Positions 1 through 7,368 of a stretch of DNA of 9,004 bases are shown here, in pieces. The position numbers and the translations under genes are program-made. The notes under the pieces are model-generated. The model was not told the origin of the DNA, ran no database searches, and was given only the letters and a program-made list of their open reading frames with translations. Numbering within the stretch: the first letter of the stretch is position 1; each line of letters starts with the position of its first letter. The stretch is from Vulcanimicrobiota bacterium (GTDB taxonomy: Bacteria > Vulcanimicrobiota > Vulcanimicrobiia > Vulcanimicrobiales > Vulcanimicrobiaceae), in the NCBI GenBank assembly GCA_003133185.1, contig PKWF01000149.1:7107-16110 (forward strand). Reading direction: 5' to 3'.

Positions 1-437
1 CGCAGTTTGTCCTTCACTTCGTCCCAGAGCGCCGCCGATCGCAGCGCGCGCTCGGCCGCCTCCATCTTCCCTTGGCGATTCAAGCCCTTGGGCGCGCATG
101 AGACGGTGTTATCGAAAATCGAAAGCGTCGGAAAGGGGTTGGGCCGTTGAAAGACCATGCCGATGCGACGCCGGATCGCCATCGGATCGACGTCGTTGGC
201 GTAGATGTCGTGCCCGTCCAGCAACACGCTGCCCTCCACGCGCGCATCGAAGCTAATCTCGTGAATGCGATTGAAGCAGCGCAGGAGCGTGGTCTTCCCG
301 CACCCTGACGGGCCGATCAACGCCGTGACCGCCTTGCGGCGAAACGCAATCGTAACCTCGGCGATGGCTTGACGAGTGCCGTAGTAGGCCCCCAGGTCTT
401 GCGTCGCTAAGAGCTCGCCGGCAGCGACGGCGGTCAT
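1..437 (-). CDS. pstB: Phosphate ABC transporter ATP-binding protein PstB, N-terminal part (cut by window edge)
   Basis: This is the cytoplasmic ATPase that powers phosphate import through the PstC-PstA channel. My translation from the ATG at 437 gives about 145 residues, roughly 55-60% of a usual PstB of about 250; the rest lies beyond the left edge. Visible motifs are the Walker A box GPSGCGKTT (about residues 38-46; most PstB proteins have GKST), the PstB-typical stretch [10 protein letters not shown], and the Q-loop in [10 protein letters not shown]. Near the cut it reads [13 protein letters not shown], also characteristic of PstB. The ABC signature, Walker B and H-loop would follow off-window and cannot be checked. 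The start ATG overlaps the pstA stop as ATGA, so translation is probably coupled. The identification is firm; whether the gene is intact is unknown. Confidence 0.95.
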   Translation of the reverse strand, partial: MTAVAAGELLATQDLGAYYGTRQAIAEVTIAFRRKAVTALIGPSGCGKTTLLRCFNRIHEISFDARVEGSVLLDGHDIYANDVDPMAIRRRIGMVFQRPNPFPTLSIFDNTVSCAPKGLNRQGKMEAAERALRSAALWDEVKDKL

Positions 438-1303
438 GCTTCGAGCCCCCGCATCGCGCGACGCAGCATCAGCCGCGCGCCAAGACTGAGCACGAAGACC
501 GCTCCGATCAGCAACAACGCGCCGCCCCATGCCTGTGCCTGCCAGCTCGGATACGGCGAAATGGCGTATGTAAAGACTTGCAGCGCGAGCACCGCCATCG
601 GCCTATTCGGATTGCTCTCCCAAAACTGACTCCCGAATGCGGTGAAGAGCAGCGGTGCGGTTTCGCCGATCACGCGCGCGATTGCTAAGAGCAATGCGGT
701 GATGATCGCCGGCATCGCAGTCGGGATCACGATCCTCACCGTTGCCCGAAAGTTCGACATTCCCAGCGCGAGCGCGCCTTCGCGCACGGTCTGGGGCACC
801 GAGCGAATCGCCTGCTCCGACGTTCTCACGAGCAGCGGCAGCATGAGCATCATGAAGGCAAACGAGGCAGAGAAGGCCGAAAAATGTTTGAGCGGTGCTA
901 CGAGCACGGCGTACGCGAACAAACCGATCGCGATGCTCGGTACGCCGGAGAGTACGTCGGAAAGAAAGCGCAGCGCCTCCGGAATCGGTCCGCGCCCAAA
1001 GAGCGAGAGATAAATGGCGGTCAGCAGCCCGATGGGAACCGCCATGACGATTGCGATGCCGAGGATGATGAACGTTCCAAGGATCCCGTTTCCGACGCCG
1101 CCGCCCGGCACGCCGACCGGATGCGGAAGCTGCGTGAGAAAATCGCGATTGAGCGCACCCGCGCCTTGCACGATGACGTAACACAGGATCACCAGCAGCG
1201 ATGCCGCTCCGATCATGGCACATACTAGCGCCAGCCCAACTCCCACGCCGCCGACGATGCGGCGCCGGGCGAGGTTGCGGTGCTTAAACGCGCTCTGAGC
1301 CAC
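434..1303 (-). CDS. pstA: Phosphate ABC transporter permease PstA
   Basis: This is one of two inner-membrane permease subunits of the Pst phosphate importer. It has 289 residues, a normal length. A first membrane helix lies at about residues 18-46. A periplasmic segment follows, and then the BPD_transp_1 core with about five more helices from residue 74 onward. The segment [11 protein letters not shown] (about 119-129) and the EAA loop beginning [17 protein letters not shown] (about 173-189), which contacts the ATPase, are typical of PstA, as is [10 protein letters not shown] (about 211-220). I accept the GTG start at 1303 because GGAG sits five bases upstream (plus-strand 1309-1312). This start lies inside the pstC 3' end, giving a 20-bp overlap, and the gene ends in ATGA with pstB. 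Both overlaps indicate an operon with coupled translation. Confidence 0.95.
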   Translation of the reverse strand: MAQSAFKHRNLARRRIVGGVGVGLALVCAMIGAASLLVILCYVIVQGAGALNRDFLTQLPHPVGVPGGGVGNGILGTFIILGIAIVMAVPIGLLTAIYLSLFGRGPIPEALRFLSDVLSGVPSIAIGLFAYAVLVAPLKHFSAFSASFAFMMLMLPLLVRTSEQAIRSVPQTVREGALALGMSNFRATVRIVIPTAMPAIITALLLAIARVIGETAPLLFTAFGSQFWESNPNRPMAVLALQVFTYAISPYPSWQAQAWGGALLLIGAVFVLSLGARLMLRRAMRGLEA

Positions 1304-2231
1304 GAACGCTCCAAATCATGAATCGTGCCAGCGCGTTGACCGCCATGCTCACCAAGAAAAGAATCAAGCCCAGCTCGATGAGCGCGCTCGTGTAGATGCT
1401 GGTCGTGGCTTCGGTGAACTCGTTGGCGATCACGCTGGCCAACGTATACGACGGTGCGAAGAGCGAGGCCGAGATCTCCGGCCGGTTACCGATCACCATC
1501 GTCACCGCGATCGTTTCGCCCAGCGCGCGTCCGAGTGCAAGCACGCAGGCCCCGAAGACGCCGACGCGCGCGGCGGGCAGCACCACGCGTATCGCGGTTT
1601 CCCACTTTGTCGAACCCAACGCCATCGACGCCTCGCGCAAATCGCGTGGGATTGCGACGAGGACGTCGCGCGAGATGGCGGTCACGGTCGGCACGATCAT
1701 CAGCGCCAAGATGATTCCGCCCGTTAGCAGGCCGACGCCGTAGATGGGCCCCGAAAAGAGCGGCATCCAGCCGAGTACGTGCTGCAGCGCCGGCCCGATC
1801 GTGGTTCGCATGAACGGCGCGAGCACGAAGAGACCCCATAAACCGTACACGACGCTGGGCACCGCTGCCAGCAGCTCGATCAAGAACGAAAGCGGCTGCC
1901 CGAGCCACCGCGGCGCGAAATCGGCGAGAAAGACGGCCGCCATGATCCCGATGAATGCCGCCAGGACGATCGCGATCAGCGACGTCATGACGGTGCCGAA
2001 GATCATCGGCAGCGCGCCGAACTTACTGGTTATCGGATCCCAAGAACTCTTCCAGATGAACGACGGCCCGAATGCGACGATTGACGGCCACGACCCGAGC
2101 ACGAGCTCGACGAAGAGGCCGACGATCAACAGCGCAAACAGAATACTCCCGCCGTAGACGACCGCGGCGAAGCCACGGTCGGCAGGGCTGACGAACCGAG
2201 CGACGCGCCGAAACTGCGGCCCGACCGTCAA
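1284..2231 (-). CDS. pstC: Phosphate ABC transporter permease PstC
   Basis: This is the partner permease of PstA; together they form the phosphate channel through the inner membrane. It has 315 residues, normal for PstC. A first helix lies at about residues 22-46, followed by a periplasmic loop with FIWKSSWDP (about 58-66), then the transport core. Diagnostic segments are AAVPSVVYGLWGLFVLAP (about 122-139), the EAA loop LREASMALGSTKWETA (about 198-213), and ALGETIAVTMVIGN (about 236-249). The longest frame begins at a TTG only 3 bp after the pstS stop. No strong Shine-Dalgarno precedes it, so it may depend on ribosomes finishing pstS. The TTG choice is the least certain point, since no ATG or GTG occurs before the first helix. 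Confidence 0.95.
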   Translation of the reverse strand: MTVGPQFRRVARFVSPADRGFAAVVYGGSILFALLIVGLFVELVLGSWPSIVAFGPSFIWKSSWDPITSKFGALPMIFGTVMTSLIAIVLAAFIGIMAAVFLADFAPRWLGQPLSFLIELLAAVPSVVYGLWGLFVLAPFMRTTIGPALQHVLGWMPLFSGPIYGVGLLTGGIILALMIVPTVTAISRDVLVAIPRDLREASMALGSTKWETAIRVVLPAARVGVFGACVLALGRALGETIAVTMVIGNRPEISASLFAPSYTLASVIANEFTEATTSIYTSALIELGLILFLVSMAVNALARFMIWSVRGSERV

Positions 2232-2234
2232 GGA

Positions 2235-3257
2235 TTACCGCTGCATCTGCCGGAGTGTCGCCGCCGCCGCACCTTGCACGTTACGAGGCAGCGGAACGTA
2301 ATCAACCGACTTGGCATTCTCCTGTCCTTGCGAACCGACTAGCCACGAAAGCACGTTATAGAGTTCCTTGGCTCTGGCTTCCGGTTTCTTGTAGACGACG
2401 ACCCAGGAGTATCCCGAAATCGGATAGCCGCCGGCCGCGGACGAATCGACAATCGAAAAGTTCGTCGCGCTGACCTCCGGCTTCGACGCCGCTGCCGCAG
2501 CGACGGTCTCCGGCGTGCAGTCTATCCACTTGCCGGCTTTGTTCTCCAGCGTCGCTGCTTGCATATGATTCTCCACTACGTAGGCCATTTCGACGTAGCC
2601 GATCGCGCCAGGCGTGCTCTTCACTTGTCCCGCAACGCCTTCGGTGCCCTTCGCGCCTACGGAGCTCGGCGCCGGCCACGACACGCTCTTACCGGTGCCG
2701 ACTTTGCTCTTCCACTCGGCCGAAACGTGGCTGAGGAAATCCGTGAAAATATAGCTCGTGCCCGAGCCGTCGGAGCGGTGCACGACGATGATGGCCATGT
2801 CGGGAAGATTCACGCTCTTATTGAGCTTGGCGATCTGCGGGTCGTTCCACTTCAGGATCGTGCCGAGGTAGATGTCGGCAAGCACGGCGCGCGTCAAACG
2901 GATCGGCGCGCTAACGCCGGGCAGGTTGTAGGCAATCGCCGCCCCGCCCAAGGTGACCGGTATTTGGAGGACCGGCCCTGGTGCCCGCGCGAGCTCCCCC
3001 GCGTTCATCGGAACGTCGGTGGCTCCGAAATCCACGTTGCGCGCGGTGAACTGCGCGATGCCGCCGCCGCTGCCGATCGATTGGTAGTTGACCGTAATGT
3101 CCGGGTTCTTCTGATTATAGATGTAGAAGGCTTTGGAAAAGAACGGGTAGTCGAAGCTCGATCCAGCCCCGGTGAGCTGCGTGGCAGCGGCGGCTGGAAG
3201 GGTCATTGCCGCCACAACGGCCAGCGAGAAGCAGCAACGACGCAACGAACGTATCAC
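2235..3257 (-). CDS. pstS: Periplasmic phosphate-binding protein PstS
   Basis: This protein captures inorganic phosphate in the periplasm and delivers it to PstC-PstA. I start it at the GTG at 3257, giving 340 residues, because AAGGAG lies seven bases upstream (plus-strand 3265-3270). The frame stays open to a TTG at 3296, but that would place the Shine-Dalgarno inside the gene and spoil the signal peptide. The signal is a Sec type: RSLRR, a hydrophobic core, then cleavage near PAAAA-TQLTG (about residues 21-30). There is no lipobox before the mature start, so the protein should be soluble in a diderm periplasm. Phosphate-binding segments are visible: TGAGSSF (29-35), SIGSGGG (60-66), FGATD (77-81) and RSDGSGTSYIFTDFL (161-175). 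It is first in the pst operon. Confidence 0.95.
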   Translation of the reverse strand: MIRSLRRCCFSLAVVAAMTLPAAAATQLTGAGSSFDYPFFSKAFYIYNQKNPDITVNYQSIGSGGGIAQFTARNVDFGATDVPMNAGELARAPGPVLQIPVTLGGAAIAYNLPGVSAPIRLTRAVLADIYLGTILKWNDPQIAKLNKSVNLPDMAIIVVHRSDGSGTSYIFTDFLSHVSAEWKSKVGTGKSVSWPAPSSVGAKGTEGVAGQVKSTPGAIGYVEMAYVVENHMQAATLENKAGKWIDCTPETVAAAAASKPEVSATNFSIVDSSAAGGYPISGYSWVVVYKKPEARAKELYNVLSWLVGSQGQENAKSVDYVPLPRNVQGAAAATLRQMQR

Positions 3258-3264
3258 AGAGAAA

Positions 3265-3270
3265 CTCCTT
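3265..3270 (-). promoter_or_regulatory. Ribosome binding site of pstS
   Basis: The minus strand reads AAGGAG followed by seven bases and then GTG at 3257. This consensus-like Shine-Dalgarno decides the pstS start in favour of 3257 over the upstream in-frame TTG at 3296. Confidence 0.75.
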
Positions 3271-3300
3271 ATTCGGTAGCAAACTGTGGCCTTCAACCTG

Positions 3301-3313
3301 GAGCCGAAGGCTC
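3301..3313 (-). other. Short hairpin in the pstS leader
   Basis: GAGCC and GGCTC form a perfect five-base stem around a three-base loop, about 44 bases upstream of the pstS GTG. It would lie in the 5' untranslated region if transcription starts further upstream. There is no U-run after it, so it is not a terminator by itself. Its role, if any, is unknown, and such a short stem may occur by chance in GC-rich DNA. Confidence 0.3.
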
Positions 3314-3336
3314 GTTCTAGTTGTAATGCAATCCGA

Positions 3337-3351
3337 TTAACGTGACGTTAA
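3337..3351. promoter_or_regulatory. Candidate operator: perfect inverted repeat in the pstS/thrS control region
   Basis: TTAACGT and ACGTTAA are perfect reverse complements separated by one G, so the two seven-base arms form a 15-bp palindrome. It lies in an AT-richer patch of the 146-bp region between the divergent pstS and thrS genes, about 80 bases from the pstS start and 53 from the thrS start. That position suits an activator or repressor site for either gene. A phosphate-responsive PhoB-type regulator is the obvious guess for pstS, but known Pho boxes are usually direct repeats and this is an inverted one. I see no convincing -35/-10 pair for either gene, so no promoter is called. Confidence 0.4.
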
Positions 3352-3355
3352 GGCA

Positions 3356-3400
3356 GCCGGCGAAGGATGACGGGCTTGCCACGCCGACGAAGGACGGGCC
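3356..3400 (+). repeat. Imperfect direct repeat in the thrS leader
   Basis: Two near-copies of GCCGRCGAAGGA(TGA)CGGGC lie at 3356-3375 and 3383-3400. The second lacks a few bases but carries the GAAGGA that serves as the thrS Shine-Dalgarno. The first copy contains an ATG at 3367 that is out of frame with thrS. The ten bases CGAAGGATGA at 3361-3370 also occur exactly at 6108-6117 in the repeat-like spacer before the MFS gene. This may be a degraded piece of the same dispersed repeat. Confidence 0.4.
3389..3394 (+). promoter_or_regulatory. Ribosome binding site of thrS
   Basis: GAAGGA lies nine bases before the ATG at 3404. The spacing is slightly long but usable. An in-frame TGA at 3368-3370 with no start codon between it and 3404 rules out a longer protein, which matters because the product lacks the usual N-terminal domain. 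Confidence 0.55.
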
Positions 3401-3403
3401 CCC

Positions 3404-5128
3404 ATGGTTGACGATTCCAGGCCTTCGCTTGCCGAACTGCGGCATACCGCGGCCCACGTCCTCGCTTATGCCGTCCAAGACCTTTTTCCCGAGGCGAAGC
3501 CCACGATCGGGCCGGCAATCGAGAACGGCTTCTACTACGATTTCGACCGGGCCGAGCCGTTTACGCCCGACGATCTCGAACGCCTCGAACGCCGGATGGC
3601 CGAGATCGTCGCGGCGGATTATCCGATGACGGGGCGGGAGGTCACGCGCGACGGCGCGATCGCCGAGTTCGCCGCCAATCCGTACAAGGTCGAGATGGCG
3701 CGCGAGATTCCCGAGAACCAGCCGATCACGCTCTACACCATCGGCGAGTTTACGGATCTCTGCCGCGGCGGCCATGCGCAATCCACCGGCGGAATCGGCG
3801 CGTTTAAGCTGACGAATGTGGCCGGATCCTATTGGCGCGGGGACGAGCACAAGCCGATGCTGCAACGCATCTACGGCACGGCGTGGTACGACCGCGAGGA
3901 GCTCGAAGCGTATCTGGCGCGTCTCGAGGAGGCGCGACGACGCGATCATCGCAAGCTCGGCGCCGAGCTCGATCTCTTCTCCATTGAGGAGCAGGCCGGT
4001 GGTGGGCTCGTCTTCTGGCACCCCAAGGGCGCGATCGTCCGCGGAATCATCGAGAACTTCATTCGCGAGGGGCTGCGCGAGCGCGGCTATCAGCCGGTCG
4101 TGACGCCGCACATCGCGCACGAGCGTCTCTACGAAATCTCAGGTCACCTTGATAACTTCGGCGAGAACATGTTCGGCCCGCTCGAGGTGGAAGGGCAGCG
4201 CTTTCGGCTCAAGCCGATGAACTGCCCCGGCCACATCCTCATTTACAAGGACCGGTTGCGCAGCTATCGGGAACTTCCGCTGCGATTCTCGGAGTTCGGG
4301 ACGGTCTATCGCTTCGAACGCTCGGGGGTGTTGCACGGCCTCAACCGGGTCCGTGGCTTCACCCAAGACGATGCCCACCTCTTCTGCATGCCCGATCAGC
4401 TCCAGCACGAGTTCGAGCAAACGCTCGACGAAGCGCTTCGGCTCATGAAGGCGTTTGATTTTGTCGATTTTCAATACGTGCTCTCTACTCGAGCGCCGGA
4501 GGATCGCGGCGAGACCGACGCCGTCGCCGAAGCGGCGATTAGAAATGCGTTAGAACGCAGCGGCCTTCCCTTCGATGTCGATGAGGGCGGCGGCGCTTTC
4601 TACGGCCCCAAACTCGACATCAACGTGCGCGATGCGATCGGACGCCCGTGGCAGCTCGGAACCGTGCAGGTCGACTTCATTCTGCCTGCTCGCTTTGAGT
4701 TGAAATATCGAGCTGCCGACGGTCAGGACCACCAGCCTGTCATGATTCATCGCGCCCTGGCGGGATCGCTCGAGCGCTTTTTCGGCATTCTCATCGAGCA
4801 TTACGGGGGCGCCTTTCCGGCATGGTTGGCGCCGGTTCAAGCAGTCGTCACCCCCATCTCCGAGCACGAAATGGGGTATGCTCGTGAGGTGGTCAACCGG
4901 CTCGAGAAAGCGGGCTTTCGGGCCCAGCTCGACGAATCGAACGAAAAGCTCGGCTACAAGATTCGGCACTGGAAGACTCAGAAGGTGCCGTACATCTTGG
5001 TCGCCGGAAAACGAGAAGTCGAGGACGGTACCGTCAATATCAATCAACGCGGTATCGAAGAGAAACGAACTGTTTCGATCGACTCTTTCGTTGAGGAATT
5101 AAAGACCGTGGTCGAGGCGAGACGATGA
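3404..5128 (+). CDS. thrS: Threonyl-tRNA synthetase lacking the TGS domain
   Basis: This cytoplasmic class II enzyme joins threonine to tRNA-Thr. At 574 residues it is about 65 shorter than the usual bacterial ThrRS of about 640, because it begins directly at the editing domain. The editing (SAD-type) site is intact: HTAAH (H14, H18) plus C120 and H124 in CRGGH, the residues that clear mischarged Ser-tRNA. The catalytic core begins near residue 200. Its zinc ligands are C274 (MNCPGH), H325 (DDAH) and H449 (MIHRA). Motif 2 is around VYRFERSG (301-308) and motif 3 is GSLERFFGILIEHYGG (454-469). The anticodon-binding domain spans about 475-574 (VTPISEHEMGYA, GYKIRHWKTQKVPYILVAG). The frame is stopped at 3368, so a TGS domain has not been missed by choosing a late start. 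The stop overlaps the next gene's ATG. No T-box-like leader is visible. Confidence 0.97.
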   Translation: MVDDSRPSLAELRHTAAHVLAYAVQDLFPEAKPTIGPAIENGFYYDFDRAEPFTPDDLERLERRMAEIVAADYPMTGREVTRDGAIAEFAANPYKVEMAREIPENQPITLYTIGEFTDLCRGGHAQSTGGIGAFKLTNVAGSYWRGDEHKPMLQRIYGTAWYDREELEAYLARLEEARRRDHRKLGAELDLFSIEEQAGGGLVFWHPKGAIVRGIIENFIREGLRERGYQPVVTPHIAHERLYEISGHLDNFGENMFGPLEVEGQRFRLKPMNCPGHILIYKDRLRSYRELPLRFSEFGTVYRFERSGVLHGLNRVRGFTQDDAHLFCMPDQLQHEFEQTLDEALRLMKAFDFVDFQYVLSTRAPEDRGETDAVAEAAIRNALERSGLPFDVDEGGGAFYGPKLDINVRDAIGRPWQLGTVQVDFILPARFELKYRAADGQDHQPVMIHRALAGSLERFFGILIEHYGGAFPAWLAPVQAVVTPISEHEMGYAREVVNRLEKAGFRAQLDESNEKLGYKIRHWKTQKVPYILVAGKREVEDGTVNINQRGIEEKRTVSIDSFVEELKTVVEARR

Positions 5129-6060
5129 AAAGAATGAAATGCGACGCTCGTGCCGTTTTTGCGGCGCTCGCTCTAGTGCTGGCTTCCTGCCAAGGCAGCG
5201 GCCTCGATAGTGGCATGGGCGACATGACGCCCCCCGTCTCGCAGCCCGGCGCAATGAATGCGGGCGGCATCAGCGGCGGTGGCGCGGGCGGACTAAACGG
5301 CGGCATGAACGGCGGAATGTCGGGTCCGTCGATCGGCATGAACGGTCAAGAACAGCTTGCCAATCCCGGTGCGACGCTAGGGCCGAACGAAGCCCAATAT
5401 CCGATCTCGCAGGGACCCACCGGCATGAAGTGTCCCAACGTGCAGCTCTTCAATCAGCAGTACACGTGCAACCTCGCCTTCAACATGCCGTCCCCGTCGC
5501 CCGGCAAATCTCCGGGCAGCAGTCCAAAACCCAGCGCGAGCCCGACGCCCTCTCCATCGCCGACGGCTTCGTCCGACGATAGCGACGACGACGACGACTC
5601 GCCAAGCCCGTCGCCAACTCCAGGCGGAATGATCACGCTGCAGACAGAGCCGTTGCCCAAAGACGTCCCGGCGATGGTCAATCCCAACCCGCTCTTCTTA
5701 CGCGTTACACCGCTGATGGCGATCCGTTTGCAGAGCAACCTGGACTTCGCGCTCGGCGGCGGCACGACGTTGCAGTACACGCTGCCGGCCCTGCAGTTCA
5801 CCGGCCGCGTCTTCGCCCTCCAGCTGTACAACGAAACCACGGTTCGCGGCAAGCGCACCGATCAAATCATCGGCAACTACGCGAAATGGACGTCTCCGAA
5901 TAGCAACGTCGTGCAGTTTACTTTCAACGTCCCACAGGTAACCGTGCGCCACACGCAGGTTTGGCTGGTCGCGCTCTACGGCGCGCAGCTTCCGCCCGGC
6001 AGCACGCCAACTCCCTCGCCGTCACCTTCCCCGACAACCTCGCCCAGCTCCTCACCGTAA
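5125..6060 (+). CDS. Low-complexity lipoprotein of unknown function, coupled to thrS
   Basis: I do not recognise the family of this 311-residue protein. The N-terminus is a lipoprotein signal: KRMKCDAR, a hydrophobic stretch, then the lipobox LASC with the lipidated cysteine at residue 22. A Gly/Met/Asn-rich segment follows (about 41-74, with MNGG units). Next is a short piece with a cysteine pair (C103, C115), then a Ser/Pro linker (122-167) interrupted by an acidic patch DDSDDDDD (151-158). A more ordinary beta-rich region spans about 169-288 (FLRVTPLMAIRLQSN, VVQFTFNVPQVTVRH), and the protein ends in a Ser/Pro/Thr tail (290-311). The layout suggests one small folded domain tethered to the envelope by flexible spacers. 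The ATG overlaps the thrS stop (ATGA) with GAGG seven bases upstream, so it is probably cotranscribed with thrS. Nothing in it suggests a role in tRNA charging. Confidence 0.85.
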   Translation: MKRMKCDARAVFAALALVLASCQGSGLDSGMGDMTPPVSQPGAMNAGGISGGGAGGLNGGMNGGMSGPSIGMNGQEQLANPGATLGPNEAQYPISQGPTGMKCPNVQLFNQQYTCNLAFNMPSPSPGKSPGSSPKPSASPTPSPSPTASSDDSDDDDDSPSPSPTPGGMITLQTEPLPKDVPAMVNPNPLFLRVTPLMAIRLQSNLDFALGGGTTLQYTLPALQFTGRVFALQLYNETTVRGKRTDQIIGNYAKWTSPNSNVVQFTFNVPQVTVRHTQVWLVALYGAQLPPGSTPTPSPSPSPTTSPSSSP

Positions 6061-6065
6061 CGCAT

Positions 6066-6144
6066 TGTCACCCTGAGCCCTTCGACTGCGCTCAGGGCAG
6101 GCTCCCTCGAAGGATGAGGTAGCGGCGACCTCGACATACCCCGG
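6066..6144. repeat. Dispersed-repeat-like palindromic spacer before the MFS gene
   Basis: This spacer holds two mutually exclusive hairpins. CCCTGAGC (6071-6078) pairs perfectly with GCTCAGGG (6090-6097). Alternatively, CCTTCGA (6079-6085) pairs perfectly with TCGAAGG (6107-6113). The wording TGTCACCCTGAGC...CTTCGACTGCGCTCAGG...CGAAGGATGA resembles short palindromic intergenic repeats that I recall as abundant in several environmental bacterial genomes; this recall is not verified here. A related half-copy, TGTCATCCTGAGC, lies at 7358-7370. The first hairpin sits 11 bases after the lipoprotein stop but has no U-run, so any terminator role is doubtful. Confidence 0.6.
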
Positions 6145-7368
6145 ATGACGGCGGCGGCGCGCAAGACCTTCATCGCGAGTTTCCTCGGATGGTCGCTCGA
6201 CGCATTCGACTTCTTTCTTCTCACCTTCGTTATCGGGCGTATCGCGACGAGCTTCGGCCAAGCCATTCCGCAAATCGCCCTTGCGATCACGCTGACGCTG
6301 GCGTGCCGCCCGATCGGCGCGCTGCTCTTCGGGTGGCTTGCCGATCGCTACGGCCGGCGCACGCCGCTGATGATCGACATCGCCCTCTACTCGTTGTTCG
6401 AGCTGCTCACCGCGTTCTCGCCGAACTTCACCGTCTTTCTGGTGTTGCGCGCACTTTTCGGCATTGCGATGGGCGGCGAGTGGGGACTCGGCGCCGCAAT
6501 GGTGATGGAAGTGCTCCCGCCGCAGCGCCGCGGCTTCTTTAGCGGATTGCTGCAACAAGGTTACATGTGGGGATATCTCCTCGCCGCGCTCGCGTATTTT
6601 CTAGTCTTTCACTTTACGAACTGGGATTGGCGCGGACTCTTTGTCATCGGCACGCTGCCGGCCGGCCTCATTCTGTTCATCCGCTCGAGTGTGCCCGAAT
6701 CTCCCCTCTGGCTGGAAGGCCGCGCCCGCCGGGTCTCGCTACGAGGGGATTTCGCCCTGCAATCCCTGCGCTCGTACTGGCCGCTATTTATTTATTGCGT
6801 CGCGTTCATGGCGGCGCTCAACGCGATGTCGCACGGCACGCAAGATCTTTACGCCACGTTCTTGCAGAAACAGCATGCGTTCTCACCCGGCCAAACGTCG
6901 ACGCTCGCAATCGTCGCCGCCGTCGGCGCGATTGTTGGCGGTATCACGTTCGGCACGCTCTCGCAGCGGTTTGGGCGCCGCCCCGTGGTGATGTTTTGCG
7001 CGGTGCTTGCTGTGTGCATGATTCCGCTGTGGGCATTCAGCCCGACGATCGCGTTCCTCGCGGCCGGCGCTTTTGGTATGCAGTTTGCGGTACAGGGAAC
7101 GTGGGGCGTCATTCCCGCGCATCTCAACGAGCTCTCTCCTCCGCAAGTTCGAGCCACCTTCACCGGCTTTACCTACCAACTTGGCAACCTGGTTGCCGCG
7201 GGCACCGCCCAACTGGAAGCATCGCTCGCTCAACGCACTGGCTACGGTGAAGCGATGGCGCTCGTTCTAATCGTCGTTCTCGGTGCAGTCTTTGCGTTGA
7301 GCGCGCTGGGTTATCTCGTCCGTCCGGAAAACCGCTTCGCACCTCTCGCAGTCCCCATGTCATCCTGA
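6145..7368 (+). CDS. MFS transporter, sialate/lactate:proton symporter-like
   Basis: This is a 407-residue inner-membrane carrier with about 12 predicted helices. Features of the sialate:H+ symporter family (NanT and lactate/carboxylate carriers) are FLGWSLDAFDFF at the first helix (13-24), GGEWGLGAAMVME (110-122), GLLQQGYMWGYLLAA (134-148) and SHGTQDLYATFLQ (229-241). MFS motif A is GWLADRYGRR (63-72), and a second-half counterpart is GTLSQRFGRRP (270-280). The likely substrate is a small organic acid such as lactate, or possibly a sugar acid; the sequence cannot decide. The frame is closed upstream by a TGA at 6115 and 6145 is the first usable start. It has no clear Shine-Dalgarno and lies in repeat-like sequence. 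The last codons (VPMSS) are also encoded by repeat-like DNA. Coexpression with thrS is possible but unproven. Confidence 0.88.
   Translation: MTAAARKTFIASFLGWSLDAFDFFLLTFVIGRIATSFGQAIPQIALAITLTLACRPIGALLFGWLADRYGRRTPLMIDIALYSLFELLTAFSPNFTVFLVLRALFGIAMGGEWGLGAAMVMEVLPPQRRGFFSGLLQQGYMWGYLLAALAYFLVFHFTNWDWRGLFVIGTLPAGLILFIRSSVPESPLWLEGRARRVSLRGDFALQSLRSYWPLFIYCVAFMAALNAMSHGTQDLYATFLQKQHAFSPGQTSTLAIVAAVGAIVGGITFGTLSQRFGRRPVVMFCAVLAVCMIPLWAFSPTIAFLAAGAFGMQFAVQGTWGVIPAHLNELSPPQVRATFTGFTYQLGNLVAAGTAQLEASLAQRTGYGEAMALVLIVVLGAVFALSALGYLVRPENRFAPLAVPMSS

Noticed and set aside
3258..3296. N-terminal extension of PstS to a TTG at 3296
   Set aside because: It would put the AAGGAG ribosome binding site inside the gene and add 13 residues in front of a complete signal peptide. 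The GTG at 3257 has ideal spacing.
2559..3320. 253-codon plus-strand frame opposite pstS
   Set aside because: It is a shadow of the firmly identified pstS gene, with Arg/Ala-rich composition and no recognisable domain.
3367..3369. ATG at 3367 as an earlier thrS start
   Set aside because: It is 37 bases upstream and therefore out of frame with thrS; the thrS frame itself has a TGA at 3368-3370.
3258..3403. T-box or other riboswitch controlling thrS
   Set aside because: The leader is too short, and I could find neither the T-box consensus nor a specifier stem and terminator pair.
3317..4120. 267-codon minus-strand frame opposite thrS
   Set aside because: It lies antisense to the conserved catalytic and editing regions of ThrRS. 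Its length follows from GC-rich codon bias, and it has no recognisable motif or signal.
4550..5047. 165-codon minus-strand frame opposite the thrS 3' end
   Set aside because: It is antisense to the motif 3 and anticodon-binding regions of ThrRS, and the beginning that looks protein-like (IDIDGTVLDF) is the complement of conserved ThrRS codons.
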